Part shown: in pieces, positions 27,217-35,778 of the stretch
Layout: each line of letters opens with the position of its first letter
Numbering within the stretch: position 1 is the first letter of the stretch
NCBI RefSeq assembly: GCF_014843005.1
Contig: NZ_JACYXM010000002.1
Span: forward strand, 496,001 to 560,000
DNA: 64,000 nt
Direction of reading: 5' to 3'
From: Rhodanobacter sp. DHG33
GTDB taxonomy: Bacteria > Pseudomonadota > Gammaproteobacteria > Xanthomonadales > Rhodanobacteraceae
Translations under genes and position numbers: made by a program
The notes under the pieces: generated by a model
What the model saw: only the letters and a program-made list of their open reading frames with translations
Database searches by the model: none
Told to the model about the DNA's origin: nothing

Positions 27217-28573
27217 TCCGAGGGATGACTTCGACACCTACGTTGATAGCTATGCGCCAGCGCCGGCGGAGACCATCCTGCCTGGTGACGACGCGGAACC
27301 GCCCAGGCTGCCGCTGGCCAGTCGCGTCGGGGCCGCCATGCAGCCGTTCACTACGGAGGAGCTTAACGCCGCTGCTGAATCGCATCCCCACGCATTCGAA
27401 GACGGTGAAACCGGCTTGTTTCCCATCGGTGAGGTATCGATCGTCGCCGCGCAGGGGCGCGAAGGTAAGACCTACAGCCTGGTGGCGATCGCTGCCGGCT
27501 ACGTCCGCGGCAAGCGCCTGGGCGGCCTCTTGCCGGCCAAGGATCGGCATGCGGTCATCTACAGCGCCGAGGACGACCGGAAGCAGTACGCACGCAAGGT
27601 GGCGGCTCTCCGTTGGCTCCATGGCGATACGAGCAGCTCTGCCACCTGGTGTGATCGGCTCATCGTCCCGGATCTGGACGCGCCCGACGTGGCTGAGTGG
27701 CGCGAGTTGGTGAAGGTGATCGACCGACGCCCGATCAAGGCCCCGATGGTGAATGCCTTAATCGACGCTTTGACGCCGCGAATGACCGATCCGGTGCCGC
27801 CTGGTCTGCTGATCTTCGAGACAGCGAGCACGCTGAGTGATGCCGAGGAGGACAACGCCGGACTGAGGACTCTGGTTGGCGCACTGAAGCAGATCGCCCG
27901 CGAACTAGGGGTTGCCGTCGTCCTGGTTCACCACACGAGCCAGGCCGGCACCAAAGAACTCAGCACGCTGAGCATCGGCGTGAGCGACATCCGCGGCGGC
28001 ACGGCGTTGGTCTACAACGCCCGCCAATGCTTCATGCTGATCAACCTGGGTAGCGATGACGATCCGTTCGCTGAGACTGATGCTCGCACTCTACTGCGCA
28101 AGCTGGCGGCGCCCAACGACACAGCCAGGATCTCGGCACTGATCTGCCTGGACAGCTCCAAGGCACGCGATCCGGCTCCGATCTTCCTGCGCTGGCGCTC
28201 CACGCCGAGCTTCGGCCCTGCGTTGGAGGAAATCACGCCGCCGTCGTCGATCGCCGGGCAGCGGTGGCGGAAAGTGCTCGCCATGCTTCACGGTAAGCGC
28301 GCTGAGGCTCGCGATGACGCCAAGGCTACCGAGACAGCGGTCAAGGTCACGGGCGTCGTAGAGGCTGTCAGGAAGCTTCAGGCGAGCAACACGCCGGCCA
28401 GCGCGAAGGCTGTCTCCGTGGCATGCGGCCGAACCAAGGAATGGGCGCTTCCCTATCTGCAACGCGCAGTCGAGCAAGGCCTTCTGACCACCAGTGTCGA
28501 GCGACTCAAGCAGGCGCCAAGGGAAGTGACGATCTATCACGCAATCGACTGGGCAGAAGGCGAAACGGAATGA
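27206..28573 (+). CDS. RepA-like AAA ATPase/helicase
   Basis: A 455-residue RecA-fold ATPase. I chose ATG 27206 for its GGAGGT ribosome site and overlap with the previous stop. Walker A is AAQGREGKT (81-89), a YSAEDD motif follows at 119-124, and PGLLIFETAS is the Walker B strand. VVLVHHTSQAG is the motif H3/sensor of RepA-type replicative helicases. The C-terminal ~120 residues form a likely winged-helix tail. It probably unwinds the element's origin with the two zinc-ribbon proteins. Confidence 0.85.
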   Translation: MHADPRDDFDTYVDSYAPAPAETILPGDDAEPPRLPLASRVGAAMQPFTTEELNAAAESHPHAFEDGETGLFPIGEVSIVAAQGREGKTYSLVAIAAGYVRGKRLGGLLPAKDRHAVIYSAEDDRKQYARKVAALRWLHGDTSSSATWCDRLIVPDLDAPDVAEWRELVKVIDRRPIKAPMVNALIDALTPRMTDPVPPGLLIFETASTLSDAEEDNAGLRTLVGALKQIARELGVAVVLVHHTSQAGTKELSTLSIGVSDIRGGTALVYNARQCFMLINLGSDDDPFAETDARTLLRKLAAPNDTARISALICLDSSKARDPAPIFLRWRSTPSFGPALEEITPPSSIAGQRWRKVLAMLHGKRAEARDDAKATETAVKVTGVVEAVRKLQASNTPASAKAVSVACGRTKEWALPYLQRAVEQGLLTTSVERLKQAPREVTIYHAIDWAEGETE

Positions 28574-28899
28574 ATCTGCCCACTGCCTTCACGAATCGCA
28601 CAACCACGCCGCTTCGACTGGGCAAGCGACTGGGCAGATTCATTTCTGCCCACTGCTACGGGAAGGAACGAGGCAGCAAAAGCGCGCCTTCATGGGCGCT
28701 TGCTGTCCGTTCCCTCCGCACCGTCAGCCGACTAGGCAGAGCAGATGCACATAGGGGTGAGGGGGATCTGCCTGCCCAGTCGAGTGCGCCGTCGAACCCG
28801 CAGACATCGCGCCCGCGCGTGCGCGCGAGGAAGCGCCGCCCAAGCCACCGGCATCGCGCGTACGCGCGCGCGAGCCACACTGAGGAGAACAACCGATGA
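28570..28899 (+). CDS. Hypothetical basic ORF between helicase and tape-measure genes
   Basis: A 109-residue frame with ATGA overlaps to both neighbours. The peptide is very rich in Arg, Ser and Pro (RPRVRARKRRPSHRHRAYAR), looks disordered and resembles no family. The overlaps favour a real coupled gene, the composition argues against it. The 28.76-28.87 kb stretch contains alternating CGCG-rich sequence. Confidence 0.35.
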   Translation: MNLPTAFTNRTTTPLRLGKRLGRFISAHCYGKERGSKSAPSWALAVRSLRTVSRLGRADAHRGEGDLPAQSSAPSNPQTSRPRVRARKRRPSHRHRAYARASHTEENNR

Positions 28900-30821
28900 G
28901 CAGCACCAGCACGATCAAGGAATTCCTGGTTCGCCTTGGCTACAAGGTCGACGCGACGGGCGAGCGCAAGTTCATCGATGGTGTGAACAACGCGACCAAG
29001 ATGGTCAATGACCTCGGAAATGCCCTCAAGGTGATCGCCGCTGGCGGCGCGGCGGCGGGTGTCATGGCCTGGATGGGCAAGATGGCCTCCTCCATGGAAG
29101 GCCTGTACTACTCCAGCCAGCGCGCCGGCGCTTCCGCGAAGAACCTGCAGGCCTTCGGCTATGCCGCCTCGCAAATGGGCAGTTCTGTGCAAGAAGCACA
29201 GGCCACCGTCCAGGGCTTCCATCAATGGATGCTCAATATGCCGGGAAGCGAGATGTGGCTGCATCAACTTGGAATTGGAACACGCGATAGCAATGGCAAG
29301 CTGCGCGACGCAACGGATCTGCTACAGGACTTCGGCAAGAAGCTGGCGACCATGCCGACTGCGCTGCAGAACAAATACGCCCAGCTCCTGGGTATTCCGC
29401 TGAATCTGCGCCTCGCTCTGCAGCAGGGCATGGGCGGGTACATCGAGGACTACCGCAAGATGCTGGCCGAAGCCGGCATGGATTCGGACAAGGCTGCGAA
29501 GCGGTCGCACGACTTCATGGTGCAGGTGCGTGGCCTCGGCGGCGCCTTCCACATCCTCGGCCTTAGCGTTGCCGCGGGCCTGATGGGCGACCAAGGCGGA
29601 GGGGGGGCGCTCGATCGCTTTCGGCATCTGCTGCTCAGCCATTCCGAACAGATCACGCGCATCGCCCGGAACATCGGCAATGTCTTCAACAACCTGTTCG
29701 AGCGCGTGCTGAACTGGCTCGACAGCCTGGACTGGAACAAGGTCGACAATGGGGTCAAGAAATTCCTTGATGGCCTGGATGGATTGTCGAGTTCGATGGA
29801 GATACTCAAGGTTGCTGCGTTCGCTCTCGCAGGAGCGCTCACGCTCGGCGTTCTGCGCAGCATCACCTCAGTTATCGATGGATTGGGTAGGTTGATCCCG
29901 ATGCTCGGAGCAGGAGGTGCAACCGGTTCCATTCGCATGTTCGGCGCCGCATTGGCCGGCATCAATATGGGCGCCTTGGCGGCAGTGCTTGGCGCGGCTG
30001 GTTTGGCATATTCGCCGGCCCTTGGTGGAAAGCGTCGAGCTGATGGAAGTTATGAGGATGAACTTCCGCGACCGACCTCAATTCCCGGAACGGACACGAA
30101 TTCGCTATGGGCCAAGGTACGTGGACAGAAGTCCGCCTATCTGGGCTCGAGCTATCAAGCTGCACTCTTGCTGGCAAATCGCTACTACGCGGCAGGTGAC
30201 CAACCTTCGCAGACCGACCTGCAAAAACAGGCTGCGGCGATTCTGGCGGGCAAAGTGTCCGCGTCGGATATGCCTGGTCATAGCGACCCGTTGGGCATTC
30301 GAAACAACAATCCGGGGAATCTCCGCACCGGCGCCGGAGGTGCAATTGGTGCCTACGCAACACCACAAGCTGGCCTGAATGCTTTGGCCAACCAGTTGAT
30401 GTTGTACTACTCGGGTCAATCGCGGGCGGCACGTCATCCCTTGACTACCTTGCGCGACATCATCAGCACCTACGCTCCGAGCAGCGAGAACAACACGGCC
30501 GCGTACATCACCGACTTGGCCAAGAAGCTGAGCGTGTCCCCTGATCAGCAGCTCAACCTGCGCGACCCGACGCAGCTCCAGGCCTTGATGCGCGGCATCG
30601 TGCAGCACGAGAACGGCATGAACCCGTACAGCGCTGAGATGTTCCGCGCCGCAGCTGGCAACACGGCGCAGACGCGCGGGCGCCCAGGCTCGATCACTGC
30701 CACGACCAACATTCATGTGACGGGCAATAGCAACCCTCTTGCCACGGCGCAGGCGGTCGCTGGACAGCAGAACAGCGTGAACCAGCGCTTGTTCCGTGAC
30801 TTCGCGGTGCCGGTCGTATGA
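28896..30821 (+). CDS. Phage tail tape-measure protein with C-terminal muralytic domain
   Basis: A 641-residue protein preceded by GAGGAGAAC. Residues 1-300 are helical with KFIDGVNNATKMVNDLGNAL and long amphipathic runs typical of tape-measure proteins. Hydrophobic segments follow at about 304-330 and 348-375. Residues ~465-575 (LGIRNNNPGNLR, YATPQAGLNALANQL, TLRDIISTYAPSSENNTAAY) match the P5-like phage structural/lysozyme domain that digests peptidoglycan during DNA entry. It is the only intact tail gene present; its stop overlaps a truncated baseplate gene. Confidence 0.85.
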   Translation: MSSTSTIKEFLVRLGYKVDATGERKFIDGVNNATKMVNDLGNALKVIAAGGAAAGVMAWMGKMASSMEGLYYSSQRAGASAKNLQAFGYAASQMGSSVQEAQATVQGFHQWMLNMPGSEMWLHQLGIGTRDSNGKLRDATDLLQDFGKKLATMPTALQNKYAQLLGIPLNLRLALQQGMGGYIEDYRKMLAEAGMDSDKAAKRSHDFMVQVRGLGGAFHILGLSVAAGLMGDQGGGGALDRFRHLLLSHSEQITRIARNIGNVFNNLFERVLNWLDSLDWNKVDNGVKKFLDGLDGLSSSMEILKVAAFALAGALTLGVLRSITSVIDGLGRLIPMLGAGGATGSIRMFGAALAGINMGALAAVLGAAGLAYSPALGGKRRADGSYEDELPRPTSIPGTDTNSLWAKVRGQKSAYLGSSYQAALLLANRYYAAGDQPSQTDLQKQAAAILAGKVSASDMPGHSDPLGIRNNNPGNLRTGAGGAIGAYATPQAGLNALANQLMLYYSGQSRAARHPLTTLRDIISTYAPSSENNTAAYITDLAKKLSVSPDQQLNLRDPTQLQALMRGIVQHENGMNPYSAEMFRAAAGNTAQTRGRPGSITATTNIHVTGNSNPLATAQAVAGQQNSVNQRLFRDFAVPVV

Positions 30822-30931
30822 GCATCCTCTCGATGCTCGAGCTGGCCACTGCCGGGCAGTTGGTCGACGTGCTGCTACGGAGCAACCGGCAGATCGGTGT
30901 GCAAGTGATATGTTCCAGGCCTATGCGCTAG
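30818..30931 (+). pseudogene. Truncated phage baseplate/distal-tail gene
   Basis: ATG 30818 overlaps the tape-measure stop. The first 27 residues (MSILSMLELATAGQLVDVLL then RSNRQIG) look like the start of the baseplate protein that follows the tape-measure gene in tailed prophages. Similarity then ceases and the frame stops after ten unrelated residues (VQVICSRPMR). The deletion or recombination junction is near 30898. Confidence 0.6.
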
Positions 30932-30990
30932 GCGCGCGCGATGTGAGCCGGTTGGGTGGTGGGTCAATATTGTCGATCTTCCCTGATCTA

Positions 30991-31440
30991 TCAGCACACT
31001 GCGGCTTCTTCTTGCCCCGCCACCCAGACACCTTGCACTTTCGTCAAGGGGATCAGAACCGTAGTGCCACAAGACCCCATCGTTGACCCGGTTGATTTTT
31101 CTACAGGCCCAAGTGTGGCCTTAAATTCAGCCTTATCCTCAACGACGCTTACGCTGACTAGCTGCATGTACCCGGATGGAAGTTCCAGCGTCGATGAGTA
31201 GGGAATATCCTTTTTATCTATCGTCGTTCGATGAAGCACCGAAAGAGCTTCGACAAGGTTTGGATCGGCCGCATCGGGCAAAACGATGATGCTCTCCTTG
31301 CGTTTGTACTCCGAGTCTGTGAGTGATATCCGGAGAACAGAAACAAGGTCGTTGAGGCCGGTTGAGTGTTGCGCTGCCCGGGTCGGCAGGACACCAGCAG
31401 CAAGTAGGCCCATCAGAAGCACTGTGCCAGCAAGCTTCAT
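30991..31440 (-). CDS. Secreted hypothetical protein
   Basis: A 149-residue protein with a signal peptide (MKLAGTVLLMGLLAAGVLPT, cleavage near RAA) and a mature domain of mixed strands (LPSGYMQLVSVSVVEDKAEF). Two Cys at the C-terminus (GSCGTT, AAVC) could form a disulfide. No family is recognised. Composition is AT-richer than the core. It begins the cargo part of the island after the phage tail remnant. Confidence 0.6.
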   Translation of the reverse strand: MKLAGTVLLMGLLAAGVLPTRAAQHSTGLNDLVSVLRISLTDSEYKRKESIIVLPDAADPNLVEALSVLHRTTIDKKDIPYSSTLELPSGYMQLVSVSVVEDKAEFKATLGPVEKSTGSTMGSCGTTVLIPLTKVQGVWVAGQEEAAVC

Positions 31441-31506
31441 AGGTTCATCTCCAGTGACATACTCGATTTGGTTACGTCGAATGATTCGGCTTCACGCGCT
31501 CGAGCG

Positions 31507-31953
31507 TTAAACACGCTTTGTTCGTTGGCTGCGTACCATACCCATGTAGACCAAGAGCGCCGCGAGAGCCACCGCGAAAAAGGGAAGTCCGCTATGGATG
31601 CTCCCACCCTCCCACTTGTATCGGGCATAGCCGCAGATGCGAAGAACGAGGGGATATGTCCCAGCAAACATAAAGATACCGAACGCGACTAAATAGCCCA
31701 TTCGCTTCTTTCGTAGGACAACCACACCAGCTGACGCCGTCAAACTCCCAATGGCAGTAAGAATGAGGTTCTCCAGGCGCCAATGACTTGACCAAAGTTC
31801 CGAGTTAAAAGTCGCGCCGTGCAAGGCGCCCGCTGCTGATAACTCGGTAAAAATTCGCACCATTGCATCGGTACGCATCCATCCCATCACCCCGATGGCA
31901 CCCATGCTGATACCCGCGACGATCAGTAGTGCTCCAGTTATCCGATGGAACAT
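31507..31953 (-). CDS. Hypothetical four-helix membrane protein
   Basis: A 148-residue inner-membrane protein. The start MFHRITGALLIVAGISMGAI at 31953 gives the first helix; others are about LILTAIGSLTASAGVVVL, GYLVAFGIFMFAGTYPLVL and PFFAVALAALLVYMGM. An in-frame start 43 codons upstream is rejected as it adds a non-homologous tail. No family is recognised. It is in the same direction as the gene at 30991-31440, 66 bp away. Confidence 0.6.
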   Translation of the reverse strand: MFHRITGALLIVAGISMGAIGVMGWMRTDAMVRIFTELSAAGALHGATFNSELWSSHWRLENLILTAIGSLTASAGVVVLRKKRMGYLVAFGIFMFAGTYPLVLRICGYARYKWEGGSIHSGLPFFAVALAALLVYMGMVRSQRTKRV

Positions 31954-32233
31954 GTTCTCGCCCCCCTTATCGAAAGCAGATCTGACCATCTTCCTGCCAA
32001 TAAGGGGTGGTGACAATGTCGCCTGACCGAGACGCGCAGGCATAAAACCGCCCCATACCACGGGCGGGTTCAGTGTTGCCACTATGCGCTCAAGTGGGCC
32101 TGCGCTCTGCTTAGGTCCGCTTTCTACCCAAGGCGGACAATGTGTTGTCGCATGACTTGTTACCCACGCGCCTTGTCGAGAACTCCTCCTAATGTGTGCC
32201 TACTGAGAGCAGCCCATGCCTGCGGGGGAGCGT

Positions 32234-33286
32234 ATGAACAAATGGTTGATTGCGGCCGGCTTGTTAGCTGGACTGTTGGCGCCTCTGCTTTCGTCAGTAG
32301 CTCACGCGTCCGCGGCATGTAAGCCAGGCACGAAGCTCTCGGAAGAGGGCTTCGTGCCCATCGACGGGATCGAGCAGTGGGTGACCATCCACGGTGCGGA
32401 CTGCGCCAACCCGGTTGTGTTGATCGTGCATGGCGGCCCGGGTAATCCGTCAACACCCTTTGCAGAGAATGTCTATGGTCCGTGGGAAAAGGACTTCACC
32501 CTCGTCCAATGGGACCAGCGCGGCAGCGGCAAGACATTCGCGCAAAATCCCGATACGGCCAACCGTGCGCTCACGATGGCGCTGCTGGCGAGGGATGGTG
32601 TGGATGTGGCTAGCTATGCGACGCGTCGCCTGGGGAAGCGACAGGTGATCCTTTTGGGTGGCTCCTGGGGTTCGGCGCTGGCAGTCAACATGCTCAAGCT
32701 CAAGCCCGAGTTGTTCTCTGCCTACCAAGGCTCATCGCAGTTGGTCGAATACCGTTCGAACCAGAGCGCCACCTATGAGCGCATCCTGGAATTGACGCGC
32801 GCTGCCGGCGATAGCAAGGCAGTTGCTTCGCTCGAGGCTCTCGGTGCACCACCGTGGGAAAACCCGCGTGCCTTCGGCATCGTCCGCCGGATCACCCGCC
32901 GGTACGAGGCAAAAGCCACTCAACCCGCGCCGGACTCGTGGTGGCAGTACCCGTTGCAGTACGAGACTACGGCCTACCAGGCTGCATACACCGCCGGCGA
33001 AGATTATTCGTACATGCAGTTCGTGGGCATGAGGGGCGATGGCATGCTCTCGCGCATCGACTTGCCCGCGCTTGGCACGAGCTTTCTCATGCCGGTCTTC
33101 ATCATCCAAGGCAAAGAAGATCTCCTCACCATGCCGGCTGTTACCAAGGCGTATTTCGATCGCATCCAGGCGCCGACCAAGAAATACATTGTGCTCGACA
33201 AAGTAGGTCATGATCCCAACCCGCTCATGATCGACGCGCAGTTCAAAGTGCTGAAGACGCAGATCGTCCCGCTGATTCACGACTAG
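32234..33286 (+). CDS. Exported alpha/beta hydrolase (proline iminopeptidase-like)
   Basis: A 350-residue hydrolase with a signal peptide (MNKWLIAAGLLAGLLAPLLS to VAHA). HGGPGNP is the oxyanion loop of prolyl aminopeptidase-type enzymes, WDQRGSGKT follows, and GGSWGS carries the nucleophile Ser; GKEDLL and VGHDPNP near the C-terminus hold the Asp and His of the triad. ATG 32234 is preceded by GGGGGAGCG. The substrate is unknown: peptides, esters or lactones are possible. As a secreted enzyme within the island it is likely cargo unrelated to phage functions. Confidence 0.82.
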   Translation: MNKWLIAAGLLAGLLAPLLSSVAHASAACKPGTKLSEEGFVPIDGIEQWVTIHGADCANPVVLIVHGGPGNPSTPFAENVYGPWEKDFTLVQWDQRGSGKTFAQNPDTANRALTMALLARDGVDVASYATRRLGKRQVILLGGSWGSALAVNMLKLKPELFSAYQGSSQLVEYRSNQSATYERILELTRAAGDSKAVASLEALGAPPWENPRAFGIVRRITRRYEAKATQPAPDSWWQYPLQYETTAYQAAYTAGEDYSYMQFVGMRGDGMLSRIDLPALGTSFLMPVFIIQGKEDLLTMPAVTKAYFDRIQAPTKKYIVLDKVGHDPNPLMIDAQFKVLKTQIVPLIHD

Positions 33287-33734
33287 AGCGAACGAGTCGT
33301 CCAGTTCGCGGGCTGCATTGTCCATCAAGGAGCTGCTTTGAGGTCGAGAACAGGTAGCTCAGCCCCAGAGCTAAGGTCGTTCTTAGCCCGCGACAAGATT
33401 CCAGCCATTAGCCATTGGCAGCTTCATACCTCGGCACAGCAGCAGTGAGCTCAGCAATGTAAGTCCATGCCAGCACCCCTCGTCGCAGAAAGCGTCGATT
33501 CGGAACACGCAGATCCCAACTATGACACGCTCTTTCCCTGCGACCTGGACGGCGAGGCCACAGACTGCGCCGAGGAGCTGGGGCACGAAGAAGCGTTGCG
33601 CGGTTCCTCGATTCGCGTGTCGTGTTTATAGATATCGCGACGCTCTGGAGGCAATTCTTCTTGGGCTTGCCGACTGATGTTTCAGTGATCGTTGCAGGAC
33701 AAGGCTGCAGAGGATTGTCAGATAGAACACCGCG
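33287..33734. other. Non-coding stretch within the island
   Basis: I see no supported gene in these 448 bp: the open frames are short, without ribosome sites or recognisable products. It may contain decayed coding sequence. Confidence 0.5.
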
Positions 33735-34232
33735 CTAGCAGTCGGTATCGCAGTCGCGACTACAGATGCGAACACATTTTTTTCTCCGCGACTCACCCTT
33801 GTTTAAGGGGGGATTTTGCACGCTCCGCTTACAGCGAGGGTCAGCCAGGAGTTTAGCGAGCAGGGTAGTAATCTCTCGCTTTTCTTCATCTGAATAGCTC
33901 CGGGAGATAGAGCGAGCTTTTGTCTCATAGAATCGCTTGGCGAGCATCGGCGCCACCGACTCGAAATCGAGGCCCTCCCCATCTAGCAATAAGAATTTTT
34001 CGAATGAGACTTGATCGCCTCTATCGCCTAAAGATGTGCGAATCGGGCCAACGCCAATCCACGTGATTTTGCCCGCGATAGCTTCATGGCCGGCCCAAGG
34101 ATGTTTTGAACCAATTCCAACTACAGCATCAAACGCCCTGTTCCTGATGGAGCCCATGCAGTCGGATGATCCGAAGACGCCTCGCTCATCAGGGTCGCCT
34201 CTATGAGTTTGTTTGTATGTTAGGACGCGCAT
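33735..34232 (-). CDS. Hypothetical protein (MRVLTYK-HTGDP type)
   Basis: A 165-residue soluble protein starting MRVLTYKQTHRGDPDERGVF and continuing SSDCMGSIRNRAFDAVVGIG and ITWIGVGPI. This start resembles a widely scattered accessory family of unknown function, but I cannot name it. An AGAGGT site precedes the ATG. The C-terminal third is basic (KRSVQNPPLNKGESRRKKC). No partner gene is adjacent. Confidence 0.6.
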   Translation of the reverse strand: MRVLTYKQTHRGDPDERGVFGSSDCMGSIRNRAFDAVVGIGSKHPWAGHEAIAGKITWIGVGPIRTSLGDRGDQVSFEKFLLLDGEGLDFESVAPMLAKRFYETKARSISRSYSDEEKREITTLLAKLLADPRCKRSVQNPPLNKGESRRKKCVRICSRDCDTDC

Positions 34233-34373
34233 TTATCTGACCTCTGGCACAGGCATCGACCTCCTGGCCATATCATCTACCCCATGCGCATCCGTGTGGC
34301 CGCACTCCGGGCATTCGATCAAAGCCATGGGCCCTCCTTGTAAGATGCAGTAAGGCGTACTGATGCTGGCGAG

Positions 34374-34694
34374 TCAGAGCCAACGCGATACGCCGCCATG
34401 ATGTGAACACGTCCCTCGATGGCTCTGGCTGAAGCTGTAACTGCTGTCCCTGCATTGAGCGGTCGCACCCGTAGGGACATTGCCAGAGATGGTATGCGCA
34501 GGTCGGTGGACGGCATTGCCAGTTTTGTTGACGTAGCTTCCTGACTCGATCAGCCGATCATCGTGTGCTGGCGGTGTCGGTTGCTGTTGCGTCTGTGGCG
34601 TTGGCTGGGGTGGTGCGACTTGGTAGGCAGGTGTGCCCGTAGCAAATGCGCAGGCCAGACCAAGCACAACCGCCAGGAAGCGTTGCCGATGCAT
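34374..34694 (-). CDS. DUF3761 domain secreted protein
   Basis: A 106-residue exported protein. A signal peptide (MHRQRFLAVVLGLACAFATG) is followed by a Pro/Gln-rich linker and the DUF3761 core: GSYVNKTGNAVHRPAH, PTGATAQCRDSSYSFS and GTCSHHGGVSRWL. The domain is common in secreted or lipid-linked bacterial proteins and has no known activity. ATG 34694 is chosen over an upstream in-frame start because it begins the signal peptide. Confidence 0.82.
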   Translation of the reverse strand: MHRQRFLAVVLGLACAFATGTPAYQVAPPQPTPQTQQQPTPPAHDDRLIESGSYVNKTGNAVHRPAHTISGNVPTGATAQCRDSSYSFSQSHRGTCSHHGGVSRWL

Positions 34695-35004
34695 GAGCTT
34701 TCCCCTGGTTGCCGGTAAGCTCCGGCAAGCACGCACCCCCTGGTACGCCTGGGCAATATAGTCCTTTTCAGCGCGTTTGCTTCAGGGCGATATTGTCGTC
34801 GAGGCGCTCCTTCCGATCAGACAGATCTAGCGGATCAACCCGCCTGCAGCGCCTGGCTATACTCGGGCGCGTTAACCGGGTCTGCCTGGGTGGGTTTCCG
34901 CGAAGTCGAGAGCAGGGGGCGTTGCGGTCCATATTGCGTGTCGCAACATGTATAACCGGATGTCGGGGCTCGTATATTCAGTAGTCAGCTATCAAGGAGG
35001 ATCT
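34695..35004. other. Intergenic region between divergent genes
   Basis: 310 bp without a gene between the divergent DUF3761 gene and the gene at 35005. It should hold both promoters; I could not single out convincing boxes. Confidence 0.5.
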
Positions 35005-35379
35005 ATGCAACGTGTACTTCGTAAAGGCGCTTCAAGCGTGTACCTACAGTACGACGATGTAGGCGACTCGATCGGCGCCGATAACTTCGTGGTAACTGTT
35101 CGCAACCATGCTGTGATTCTCAGCTTCAATCTACGACCGGTCGACTCAAACCAGAAATCGGACGAGGAGCGTCTACACTCTGAAGAGCTTCGGGAAATCC
35201 ATCTGTCAGATAATTACGTTATCGAAAACCTTTCCTCGTTCTTGTCGTCGCCAAACATGGCCGTACAAGAGCTCGTGGTCGAAATCGCGTCCTGTGGCAA
35301 GGTCTTGCACTTCCCTATAGCAATCGGCCCTGCTGGTTTAGGAGTTTTGCCATTGGTAGTACAGCGGCAAGCTAGCTAA
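35005..35379 (+). CDS. Hypothetical protein
   Basis: A 124-residue soluble protein starting MQRVLRKGASSVYLQYDDVG, with a strong AAGGAGGAT site before ATG 35005. It alternates short strands (FVVTVRNHAVILSFNLRP) with an acidic helix. No family, signal or membrane segment is recognised. Confidence 0.6.
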   Translation: MQRVLRKGASSVYLQYDDVGDSIGADNFVVTVRNHAVILSFNLRPVDSNQKSDEERLHSEELREIHLSDNYVIENLSSFLSSPNMAVQELVVEIASCGKVLHFPIAIGPAGLGVLPLVVQRQAS

Positions 35380-35778
35380 CAATTCGTTCAAGACGGAGCT
35401 CCGACGCCGCTTATGTAGCCCTGCACGGACATCGCATCAGGCTTCGCCTACATCGCCGTACGCCATTCCCCGCTGTCCAGCCAGGTGCCGTTGCTGCAAA
35501 TTGTCATGGCCCGGGAAGTCTGGTTCCTCTACCGATGCACCGTGCGCCCGAACCGTTGCTGTCCCCCCTGCGCGGTTCACTGGCCCCCGAAATGGGGGCC
35601 TTTCTTTTGGGCGGATCTGGCAGTCGTCTACGGACGTTGCTATCGGGCGGCGTTGCCAGCAACCTGGTTAGGTTCGCTTCTGACCCATAGCGGACATCAT
35701 CCGGTTCGTGAACTGGCTTGAATCGGCGTCATGCTTGCGCCGGTGCTGGGCAATGCTGCCCGAGTAACAAGTGCACGA
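35380..35778. other. Non-coding stretch with a terminator
   Basis: 399 bp in which I see no gene. A rho-independent terminator at 35582-35607 is the only clear element. Confidence 0.5.
35582..35607 (+). terminator. Rho-independent terminator
   Basis: GGCCCCC-GAAAT-GGGGGCC (35582-35600) followed by TTTCTTTT. It would end rightward transcripts about 200 bp after the gene at 35005-35379. Confidence 0.75.

Noticed and set aside
35485-35721. A 78-codon frame with many Cys and Trp
   Set aside because: It runs through a rho-independent terminator, lacks a ribosome site and shows no family features.
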